From NCBI GenBank assembly GCA_030745955.1, contig JASLNQ010000129.1, positions 1-6,493 on the forward strand: a stretch of 6,493 bases of DNA, given 5' to 3'. This stretch comes from Dehalococcoidia bacterium. Its GTDB lineage: Bacteria; Chloroflexota; Dehalococcoidia; UBA1151; UBA1328. The notes beneath the pieces are model-generated. The model saw only the letters and a program-made list of their open reading frames with translations, searched no databases and was not told the origin of the DNA. The translations under genes were made by a program, and so were the position numbers. Every line of letters starts with the position of its first letter. Positions within the stretch are counted from its first letter, which is position 1. Shown here in pieces: positions 1-5,800 of the stretch.

Positions 1-1
1 A

Positions 2-169
2 CACGACTCCGAAGCCCTGGCCGGCGCGGTCGAAGAACTGGCAGACGACCCCAAAAAGAGCGAACGCTACGGCAATGCCTCGCTGGAAAGGGCCAAAAAC
101 GAGTTTGACCACCAGCGCGTCATCGGCGAATACCTCAAAATGTACGAGGAGCTTTGGGATGGGTCGTAG
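2..169 (+). CDS. C-terminal fragment of a glycosyltransferase (GT4/group 1-like)
   Basis: An open frame enters from the left edge and stops at TAG 167-169, leaving the last 55 residues of a protein that begins outside the window. The tail reads HDSEALAGAVEELADDP, then ERYGNASLERAKNEFD and ends IGEYLKMYEELWDGS. This is the pattern of the C-terminal helices of GT-B fold group 1 glycosyltransferases: a 'D.eaLA.ai..L..Dp' segment, an 'R..G.as.era...F' segment and a closing 'Y...Y' helix. Such enzymes move a sugar from a nucleotide donor to a lipid-linked acceptor at the cytoplasmic membrane face. The catalytic region is not visible, so donor and acceptor cannot be inferred. It lies on the same strand as everything downstream, 101 nt before the next start, and could share its transcript. 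The family call is an inference from tail pattern only. Confidence 0.75.
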   Translation, partial: HDSEALAGAVEELADDPKKSERYGNASLERAKNEFDHQRVIGEYLKMYEELWDGS

Positions 170-270
170 CGGCGGCATGCTTACCGGAATAAGCGCAGCT
201 CGAATTCGTGCATGATGCGCCCGCACGTGGCACGCTTTGCAAGGAAAACCAGGTTCCGAAAAAAATCTGA
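170..270 (+). other. 101-nt intergenic gap before the cytidylyltransferase gene
   Basis: The gap between the glycosyltransferase stop and the next ATG holds no ORF of note. A small inverted repeat, CGTGC at 207-211 and GCACG at 223-227, has an 11-nt loop and no following T-run, so it does not look like an intrinsic terminator. An AAGGA at 241-245 is too far from the ATG at 271 to serve as its ribosome binding site. The A-rich stretch just before the ATG may keep the start unstructured. No convincing promoter pair was found. Confidence 0.5.
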
Positions 271-1002
271 ATGACTGAAGTACTGGCAATAATTCCCGCA
301 CGGGGTGGCAGCAAAGGCCTCCCCGGCAAGAACCTGCGCCCGCTGGCCGGCCATCCCCTCATCGCCTACAGCATCGCAGCCGGACTCCAGGCAACGCTCG
401 TCGACCGCGTCATCTGCTCGACCGACTCAACAGAAATAGCCGATGTCGCCCGGCAATACGGAGCAGAAATCCCGTTCCTGCGCCCCCCCGAGCTGGCACA
501 GGACGACAGCCCCGATATCGACGCGTTTCAGCATGTCCTGCACGAGCTGAAAACCCGGGAGGACTACCGGCCCGACATCATCGTCCAGCTGCGCCCGACA
601 AGCCCGGTGCGCCGGCCCGGCCAGGTCGATACCGGGATCGAGACGCTGCTCAACAACCCCGGAACCGACAGCGTGCGCGCCGTCGCCCCGTCGCCGGCCA
701 CCCCGTACAAGATGTGGCGGATCGAGAGCGACATTCTCACCCCCCTGCTCACTATCGACGGCGTGCCAGAGCCGTTCAACATGCCGCGGCAGGCACTGCC
801 GGAGGTCTGGTGGCAGACCGGTACGCTGGACATCATGAGGACGGGCGCGGTCGAATCGGGTTCGATGACCGGTTCCGAGATCAGGCCGTTCGTCATCGAC
901 CCCGAACATGCCGTAGACATCGACCACCTCGAGTCGTTCGCCCGGGCCGAGCGGGTAATCTCAACAATCGAATGCGTAACGCCAAGAATCATCGAATCCT
1001 AA
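271..1002 (+). CDS. Acylneuraminate cytidylyltransferase family protein (NeuA/PtmB-like CMP-sugar synthetase)
   Basis: This is a 243-residue member of the CTP_transf_3 family, which couples CTP to nonulosonic acids (sialic, legionaminic, pseudaminic) or related sugars to make CMP-sugar donors in the cytoplasm. The nucleotide-binding loop ARGGSKGLPGKN is at residues 10-21, STD at 50-52, QLRPTSP at 106-112 and DID at 216-218. The segment WWQTGTLDI (180-188) stands where characterised NeuA enzymes usually carry an asparagine-glycine pair, so the substrate may not be a classical sialic acid. Length is normal for the family. The start is fixed: TGA at 268-270 lies immediately upstream in frame and the conserved loop begins within ten residues. 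No SD is evident next to the ATG. The gene overlaps the downstream oxidoreductase by 31 nt. Family membership is secure; the exact substrate is not. KdsB-type function is less likely given the motif details and neighbours. Confidence 0.92.
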   Translation: MTEVLAIIPARGGSKGLPGKNLRPLAGHPLIAYSIAAGLQATLVDRVICSTDSTEIADVARQYGAEIPFLRPPELAQDDSPDIDAFQHVLHELKTREDYRPDIIVQLRPTSPVRRPGQVDTGIETLLNNPGTDSVRAVAPSPATPYKMWRIESDILTPLLTIDGVPEPFNMPRQALPEVWWQTGTLDIMRTGAVESGSMTGSEIRPFVIDPEHAVDIDHLESFARAERVISTIECVTPRIIES

Positions 1003-1970
1003 TCTCCGGCCTCGGCTCGATTGGACGGCGGCACCTGGCCAACATCGAGGGGCTCGGCTACCGGGATATCGCTTTCCACCGGTCGGGCAAGTCGACTATC
1101 GATACCCCGCTGCCCGAGTACCCGGTGTATCGCGATCTGGACCGGGCGATTTCAGATTTTCACCCGGACGTCGTATTCGTTTGCGGTCCCAGCCACTCGC
1201 ACCTCGATGTAGCGCTCAAGGCGGCGGCCTCGGGAACGCACCTGTTCATCGAAAAACCGCTCAGCCACACCCTGGAAAACGTGGCAAAGCTCAATAAAAT
1301 AACTGCCGACCACGACAGCCGGGTAATGGTCGGCTACATGATGCGGTTCCACCCACTGCTCATCGAGATCCGAGACCGCATCGCCCGCGGCCAGGTCGGC
1401 GACCTCATCCATGTCAGGAGCCAGTGGGGCGAGTATGTACCCGGCTGGCACCCGTGGGAGGATTATCGTGAGACGTACGCAGCACGCCGGGCGCTCGGTG
1501 GTGGCCCGGCGCTGACCCTCAGTCACGAGATCGACCTGGCGCTATGGTTCCTGGGCGGAACGGGTACCCCGCCCGTAACGGTCCGGGGACTTTCGAACAC
1601 CCACAGCGGGCTCGAGGTCGACACCGAGCACGGCATCGACATTCTCATCGGCGGGCCGGGCGGGACCACCGCCAACCTCCACCTCGATTTCTACCAGCGC
1701 CCCCCGGCGCGCAGCGCAGAGTTCGTCGGGACCGAAGGCCGCATCATATTTGACTACTACTCGTCCCGAATCGAGGTCTTCAGCCCAGAAAAGCCGGAAC
1801 CCGTAGAGATCATCGACATATCCGATTCGTTCGAACGCAATAACATGTTTATCAGCGAGATCGAACACTTCTTCGAGTGCATCGCCGATGGCGCCACCCC
1901 GGTGCCCGGTCTCGCAGAGGGAAAAGCAGCACTGAACGTGGCGTTGCAGGCGATCGCAACGGAAAGCTAG
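972..1970 (+). CDS. Gfo/Idh/MocA family NAD(P)-dependent oxidoreductase
   Basis: The 332-residue protein has the two-domain layout of this family. The N-terminal Rossmann fold opens with ISGLGSIGRRH (11-21), followed by CGPSHSH (71-77) and the hallmark EKP (94-96). The C-terminal alpha/beta domain contains GYMMRFHP (121-128) and LGGGPALTLSHEIDLALWFLG (175-195, His185 in the usual catalytic/substrate-binding helix). Such enzymes oxidise or reduce sugars or nucleotide sugars with NAD(P). ATG 972 is chosen because it sits just before the dinucleotide-binding motif; the frame is open further upstream (to 714), but that extension runs through the cytidylyltransferase gene in another frame. The resulting 31-nt overlap and absence of a clear SD suggest translational coupling. 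A Gfo/Idh gene beside a NeuA-type gene and an SDR recalls ptmF of Campylobacter legionaminic-acid loci; this is analogy, not proof, and the substrate is unknown. Confidence 0.9.
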   Translation: MRNAKNHRILISGLGSIGRRHLANIEGLGYRDIAFHRSGKSTIDTPLPEYPVYRDLDRAISDFHPDVVFVCGPSHSHLDVALKAAASGTHLFIEKPLSHTLENVAKLNKITADHDSRVMVGYMMRFHPLLIEIRDRIARGQVGDLIHVRSQWGEYVPGWHPWEDYRETYAARRALGGGPALTLSHEIDLALWFLGGTGTPPVTVRGLSNTHSGLEVDTEHGIDILIGGPGGTTANLHLDFYQRPPARSAEFVGTEGRIIFDYYSSRIEVFSPEKPEPVEIIDISDSFERNNMFISEIEHFFECIADGATPVPGLAEGKAALNVALQAIATES

Positions 1971-1981
1971 AAAAGGGACCG

Positions 1982-2827
1982 ATGAGCCCGGACAGACTGC
2001 GCGACGGACTAGACATATTCAGCCTCGACGGCAAGGTGGTCCTCATCACCGGTGCGATGGGGCTGATCGGTCGCGAAGTCTCTGCCGCAATGGCTGCCGC
2101 AGGTGCCGACCTCGTCCTGGCCGACCGGCTGCCCGGGGACCAGGTTTCAGCCGCGGGAAACGAACTCTCCGAAAACACCGGCGCACAGGTTCTCCCCGTC
2201 TCAACCGATATTACCGACCGCGATTCCGTGGCAGCGATGACCGCACAGACTGTAGAGCGGTTTGGCAGGATCGACGTGCTCGTCCACCTGGCCGCCATAG
2301 ATGCGAAGTTCGACGAGACCGCACCCGAGGGCGCCGACGGCAGCTTCGAGTCGTTCCCGATCGACCTCTGGCGCCGCTCAGTCGATGTGAACATCACCGG
2401 CACCTTCAACATCACCCAGGCCGTGTGCCGGCAGATGCTCGCCCAGGGCTCAGGCAACATCGTCCTCACCGCATCGACCTACTCCCTCGTCGGGCCGAAC
2501 AACGACCTGTACGTACCGCCCCCGCCGGGCAGGCAAATGGTCAAACCCGTCGATTACGTCGCTACGAAATCGTTCGTGCCGAACTACACGCGCTACTTGG
2601 CAACCTACTACGCGAAGCAGGGAATCCGGGTCAACTGCATCGTCCCCCACGGGGTCGAAAACAACAACCCGCAGTGGTTCAAAGACAACTTTGCGAAATA
2701 CTCGCCGATCGGGAGAATGTCGGAAGCGTCCGAACTGAGCGGACCCTTCATTTTCCTGGCCTCAAACGCCTCGTCGTACATGACCGGCTCAGCGCTGGTC
2801 GTGGACGGCGGATGGACCGCGTGGTGA
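1982..2827 (+). CDS. Short-chain dehydrogenase/reductase (PtmA-like SDR)
   Basis: This 281-residue classical SDR is probably a cytoplasmic NAD(P)-dependent sugar dehydrogenase or reductase. TGAMGLIG (23-30) binds the cofactor, and HLAA (102-105) takes the place of the usual NNAG. Asn137 in DVNITG, a serine near 165-168 and Tyr192/Lys196 in YVATK form the catalytic set. Asp48 after the second strand suggests preference for NAD(H). The Ser-Tyr spacing is longer than usual because of an insert rich in proline (PPPPG, 179-183). The C-terminus VVDGGWTAW is typical of SDRs annotated as flagellin-modification protein PtmA. ATG 1982 is preceded by AAAAGGGA (1971-1978); the frame is open upstream to 1877, but that part overlaps the oxidoreductase gene and adds nothing SDR-like. 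It follows the oxidoreductase stop by 11 nt. SDR assignment is firm, the PtmA link moderate, the substrate unknown. Confidence 0.92.
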   Translation: MSPDRLRDGLDIFSLDGKVVLITGAMGLIGREVSAAMAAAGADLVLADRLPGDQVSAAGNELSENTGAQVLPVSTDITDRDSVAAMTAQTVERFGRIDVLVHLAAIDAKFDETAPEGADGSFESFPIDLWRRSVDVNITGTFNITQAVCRQMLAQGSGNIVLTASTYSLVGPNNDLYVPPPPGRQMVKPVDYVATKSFVPNYTRYLATYYAKQGIRVNCIVPHGVENNNPQWFKDNFAKYSPIGRMSEASELSGPFIFLASNASSYMTGSALVVDGGWTAW

Positions 2828-2829
2828 TC
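2823..2829 (+). promoter_or_regulatory. Ribosome binding site overlapping the SDR stop codon
   Basis: GGTGATC is a seven-base match to the 3' part of the full Shine-Dalgarno consensus (AGGAGGTGATC). It contains the TGA stop of the SDR gene (2825-2827) and places its GG seven bases before the TTG at 2832. This supports the TTG as the methyltransferase start and suggests coupled translation of the two genes. Confidence 0.6.
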
Positions 2830-2831
2830 GG

Positions 2832-3548
2832 TTGAGCTATCTCGACATCGTGTACGAAGACCTGGACCTGAAGCCGGGCGACTACGCTCATCAGCTGGTC
2901 GACTACCTGGTCAAATCATGGCTCGGCGGCCCCTCACTCGATTCGGACGGTACGCCTACGAAATCGCTGCTCGATGTCGGTGCCGGCAAGGGTGCCCAGG
3001 CCGCGGTTTTCTCACGCTACTTCAACATCACCACCATCGACCGGCACGGCGATGCCGAAAAGACCTTCGAATCGCTGGACATCGAAGCGAAGGTCGTGGT
3101 GGCTGAAATCGGAGAACAGGCGTTTCCGCTACCCGACAATTCGTTCGACGCCGTCTTCGCTAAATCGGTGATCGAGCACCTCGAAAACTGGGAACACTTC
3201 CTGTCGGAAATCCACCGGGTGCTGAAGCCGAAAGGGACGATTGTCGTGATGACGCCCAACTGGGCCTCGCAGGCCAGCAACTTTTACGACGATCCAACCC
3301 ACCTGCGGCCCTATACCGCAAGAACGCTCGACCGCGTGCTGCGAATGACCGGGTTCGACAACATCCGGGTTGAAGATTTCTACCAGTTGCCGTTCACCTG
3401 GCGAATGCCGCCCCTCAAGTTCATCCCGTGGCTGTTCCGCAAGCTGCCCGATTCGATGAAGTGGCGGGACCGGCAGCAACGCCAGCACCGGCTGCTGGTA
3501 CGGTTCTCAAAAGAGACGATGCTCCTGGCTTCGGCCCGGAAGCGATAA
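2832..3548 (+). CDS. Class I SAM-dependent methyltransferase
   Basis: The 238-residue protein is a Methyltransf_11/25-type enzyme that transfers a methyl group from S-adenosylmethionine. Motif I is LLDVGAGKG (46-54), the acidic residue ending the second strand is Asp70 (TTIDRHG), PLPDNSFDAVFAKSVIEHL (99-117) covers the fourth strand and following helix, and RVLKPKGTIVVMTPNW (129-144) is the post-motif region. DPTHLRPYT further on resembles small-molecule and sugar methyltransferases of polysaccharide loci. TTG 2832 is the start: no ATG or GTG lies upstream before the in-frame stop at 2781, and a good SD precedes it. A GTG at 2850 is a weaker alternative. It begins 4 nt after the SDR stop, so the two are probably co-translated. 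A role in O-, N- or C-methylating a surface sugar is inferred from context; the acceptor cannot be read from the sequence. Confidence 0.88.
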   Translation: MSYLDIVYEDLDLKPGDYAHQLVDYLVKSWLGGPSLDSDGTPTKSLLDVGAGKGAQAAVFSRYFNITTIDRHGDAEKTFESLDIEAKVVVAEIGEQAFPLPDNSFDAVFAKSVIEHLENWEHFLSEIHRVLKPKGTIVVMTPNWASQASNFYDDPTHLRPYTARTLDRVLRMTGFDNIRVEDFYQLPFTWRMPPLKFIPWLFRKLPDSMKWRDRQQRQHRLLVRFSKETMLLASARKR

Positions 3549-3567
3549 CGCGCTTGCGAGGACCAGG

Positions 3568-5211
3568 ATGAGCGAGCGTTTCGTAGTTGATTTCAGGATA
3601 GCGGCAGCGGAGCGGGACACCCTGTTCGCACCCGGTTGGCGCTGGCCGATACCGCAGTCGGCCTACGACGATCCGCTCCGTGAATTCGTCGAGTGGGCGT
3701 ACCGGTTACCCGCCGACCTGGCACACGATGAGCAGCTTCGCACGGCATACGAGCTGGTCGAGTCAGACCTGCTGAAAGACCTGGCCTGGATCGTCGGGGC
3801 GTGGGTCGACGTCTCGACAGCACGGCAGCAGGGACTCGACCTGGTATTCGGTAGCGATCAACGCATGTACCAGATGCTCGCCAGCGACCGGTTCGAAAAC
3901 TACTCCCCGATGAGCGAGTCCCGGGCTGCTGGAGAGCTCGCACTTTGGGGCCGGTCGAGGAAGGCGCTGCGCTTCGCCAGGGATCGAACCAACTGGCTGC
4001 GATCAGCCTTCAAGGGCCGATCGGGCGCACACACAATAAGTGCTAATACGCTCTCGAACGAACTCAGCGGTGGCCGGGCGACCCCGATCCGGCTTGCATA
4101 TGCCGACCTGCAAAAACAGCGGCGGCGTAACCGAAGCGTTCACCCGGAGATTCCCGACGTGGCGAACACGATCGGCAGAAGCCTTTTCGACAGTCTGGCC
4201 GATGCCGGTCACCAGCAGTCGGAGAAGTTCGAAACGTTCGTCCGCAGAATCGTGCTGAACTACCTCACGACCGGCTGGCAGGACCGCGGGTTTACCCCCG
4301 GTTTCACACCTGACCAATCAATGACACTGTTCACCGGCACGGGTGGGGCCTACCTCGCACGGGTGGTCGGTCATTCGTTCCAGGAAAACGGTGGCACGGT
4401 GGTCCGTACTACCCATGGCGGCGAAACCGTATTGTTCAACGACCCGTTGTGGCCCTCGACCGAACTCCCATTCGCCGACACGTACGTGACATATGGTGTT
4501 CGTGCTGCCGAGCGCGTCGGGGCGATTGCGGAGCGTCACCAGTCGGTACGTGCTGCGAACCGGCGAACAGCCGTGATGGCTGGAGGGTCGCAGTTCCACC
4601 GCGATATTCTCGAACGGGCCGCCTCGCAGACTGTCCCGGTGAAAAACGTTTACGTGGTGTCGGCATCGTTTTCCGGCACGGTCCGGGCAATCCCGAACGT
4701 CAAGATCCATGATGTCGTTTACTACGATTGGCACCGCAGGCTGCTCGAACTGGTCAGGTCGGCCGGCTTCACAACGGTGGCGAAACGTCATCCCAAGGGC
4801 CAGGGCGCTGGTATGCCGATGTTTGCAGATATGGCCTCCGATGAGCTACGGCTAGCCGGAATGTCAGACACATTCGGCCAGGCCGACGCCTACGTGATGG
4901 ACATTGCTGGAAGCGCCTTCATGGAGGCCCTCTGTACGCTCAAGCCGATCGTGCTGGTGGACATTCCGAACCGCCTGATGACTGACGAGGGACGAGCGCG
5001 GATCGGCGAAAGCGTTCAGATTGTCAGGGCCGAATTCGACGAAAATAACCGTGTCGTCGCCGATGCCGACCAGGTTGTCGAGGGCCTGCGAAAACCGGTC
5101 GATATCGATGCCCGGATGAGCTTCATATCCGATTATCTGACCGTGCCCGATAGGAGAATCAAAGGTCTGGCGCTAGATGAGCCGTGCCATAGAACTCGCC
5201 CAAAGATGTGA
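3568..5211 (+). CDS. Putative GT-B-like surface-carbohydrate transferase (unassigned family)
   Basis: I do not recognise this 547-residue protein by name. Its C-terminal half looks like a GT-B glycosyl- or glycerophosphotransferase of the capsule/teichoic-acid type. TTHGG (281-285) could be a catalytic or donor-contacting His-Gly loop. A strand-rich stretch at 331-383 leads to KRHPKG (406-411), like the 'K.HP' element of such enzymes. DAYVMDIAGSAFMEAL (440-455) followed by KPIVLVDIP (459-467) matches the 'D..i.D.SGs..Ea...kPvi..d.p' donor-phosphate signature. The N-terminal 200 residues have no motif I can place. No signal peptide or transmembrane helix is evident, so it is probably cytoplasmic or membrane-peripheral. 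ATG 3568 has a good SD, GAGGA at 3558-3562, and follows the methyltransferase by 19 nt. In context it may transfer the CMP-activated sugar made by the upstream genes; this is inference. The TIGR04326/LIC12162-type 'surface carbohydrate' families are candidates to test. Confidence 0.6.
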   Translation: MSERFVVDFRIAAAERDTLFAPGWRWPIPQSAYDDPLREFVEWAYRLPADLAHDEQLRTAYELVESDLLKDLAWIVGAWVDVSTARQQGLDLVFGSDQRMYQMLASDRFENYSPMSESRAAGELALWGRSRKALRFARDRTNWLRSAFKGRSGAHTISANTLSNELSGGRATPIRLAYADLQKQRRRNRSVHPEIPDVANTIGRSLFDSLADAGHQQSEKFETFVRRIVLNYLTTGWQDRGFTPGFTPDQSMTLFTGTGGAYLARVVGHSFQENGGTVVRTTHGGETVLFNDPLWPSTELPFADTYVTYGVRAAERVGAIAERHQSVRAANRRTAVMAGGSQFHRDILERAASQTVPVKNVYVVSASFSGTVRAIPNVKIHDVVYYDWHRRLLELVRSAGFTTVAKRHPKGQGAGMPMFADMASDELRLAGMSDTFGQADAYVMDIAGSAFMEALCTLKPIVLVDIPNRLMTDEGRARIGESVQIVRAEFDENNRVVADADQVVEGLRKPVDIDARMSFISDYLTVPDRRIKGLALDEPCHRTRPKM

Positions 5212-5373
5212 ACACCGACGACAGCCAGTTGGCGATCCACTTTGTAGAATTGCCACGGAACTCATGTACGAGCTCAACACTCGACCGGGCAACCCGAGCG
5301 ACGACCAGGTATCGATCCTGCGTCGATGGGAACCGGCAGTCGCGACTTGCAGTCAGGGACAGTCACGGTTCCG
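5212..5373 (+). other. Unexplained 162-nt stretch between transferase and membrane-protein genes
   Basis: This is the longest apparent gap in an otherwise compact operon. A GTG at 5208 overlaps the transferase stop as GTGA and opens a 94-codon frame to 5492. A second frame opens at ATG 5177 and ends at 5392. Neither product resembles a known protein. GC-ending codons are frequent in the first frame up to about 5240 and in the second from about 5255 to 5350, which could reflect a small broken gene or chance. A 10-base palindrome, AGTCGCGACT, lies at 5338-5347. No T-run terminator or clear promoter is visible. Confidence 0.35.
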
Positions 5374-5790
5374 ATGCGCTGGTGGTTTGTGAACCGGGGA
5401 GAAATACGTTCTTTGCTGTCTTTCCTGATAATCATCCTGGTCGCTGCGACCGCCGCTTCAGCCCATATCCTGCTGAAGATAGGAATGAATGACGTCGGCG
5501 AGATCAACTCGGAAAGCATCAAGGCGCCGGCGAAGCTGATCTCAAACCTGCTATCCACCCCCGTAATTCTCGCCGCCATCCCCGTATATGCAGTCAGCAA
5601 CATCGGCTGGATAGTGGTCCTCTCCCGGTTGAACCTCAGCGTCGCCTACCCGTTTCTCGCCTCGCTGTACATCTTTATCCCCGTCCTATCCATGCTGTTC
5701 CTATCGGAGTCGTTGTCGACTCAACATTGGATAGGCATACTCGTTATCGGCGCAGGCGTCGGAATCGTACTGAGCGCGGGCCTGGCATAG
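5374..5790 (+). CDS. SMR/EamA-like four-helix membrane protein (possible lipid-linked sugar flippase subunit)
   Basis: From ATG 5374 this is a 138-residue protein with four predicted helices at about 14-36, 63-83, 90-110 and 119-137. The pattern SHILLK near the end of helix 1 (29-35, with an Ala inserted), LSVAYPFLASLY (88-99), the LFLSE motif (108-112) and WIGILVIGAGVGIVL (119-133) are typical of small drug/metabolite-transporter proteins such as ArnE and ArnF. Helix 1 lacks the membrane-embedded glutamate of EmrE-type multidrug pumps, arguing against drug efflux and for undecaprenyl-phosphate-sugar translocation. The start is uncertain: ATG 5326 in the same frame would add 16 polar residues, and neither start has a good SD. 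The stop TAG at 5788-5790 is part of the SD of rfbF, so the two genes are probably coupled. Only one such subunit is seen, whereas ArnE/ArnF act as a pair; a partner may lie outside the window or it may form a homodimer. Confidence 0.8.
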   Translation: MRWWFVNRGEIRSLLSFLIIILVAATAASAHILLKIGMNDVGEINSESIKAPAKLISNLLSTPVILAAIPVYAVSNIGWIVVLSRLNLSVAYPFLASLYIFIPVLSMLFLSESLSTQHWIGILVIGAGVGIVLSAGLA

Positions 5791-5793
5791 GAG
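5789..5793 (+). promoter_or_regulatory. Ribosome binding site overlapping the membrane-protein stop, sets the rfbF TTG start
   Basis: AGGAG begins within the TAG stop codon of the SMR-like gene and lies 7 nt before the TTG at 5801. It decides the rfbF start, since the next in-frame ATG (codon 25) falls inside the nucleotide-binding motif, and it implies translational coupling to the upstream gene. Confidence 0.8.
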
Positions 5794-5800
5794 AAGCCCT

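Noticed and set aside
207..227. Inverted repeat CGTGC/GCACG as a terminator of the upstream glycosyltransferase
   Set aside because: The stem is only 5 bp with an 11-nt loop and there is no T-run after it.
237..267. Possible promoter: TTGCAA at 237-242 with an A-rich box about 17 nt later
   Set aside because: The downstream hexamer (AAAAAA or AAATCT) is a poor match to TATAAT and there would be almost no leader before the ATG at 271.
714..971. Upstream extension of the oxidoreductase frame
   Set aside because: The extra 86 residues are Arg/His-rich, overlap the cytidylyltransferase in another frame and precede the normal Gfo/Idh N-terminus.
427..992. Long minus-strand open frames opposite the cytidylyltransferase
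   Set aside because: They lie antisense to a gene with unmistakable family motifs, their products match nothing known, and long antisense frames are expected in GC-rich coding DNA.
1852..2469. 205-codon minus-strand open frame across the oxidoreductase/SDR junction
   Set aside because: The translation is low-complexity and rich in Ser, Arg and Pro, it opposes two solid genes, and it has no motif.
5337..5364. Three CAGTC repeats and the palindrome AGTCGCGACT as an operator
   Set aside because: Spacing is irregular, the repeats are very short, and the stretch may be coding in the frame from ATG 5326; no regulator gene is nearby.
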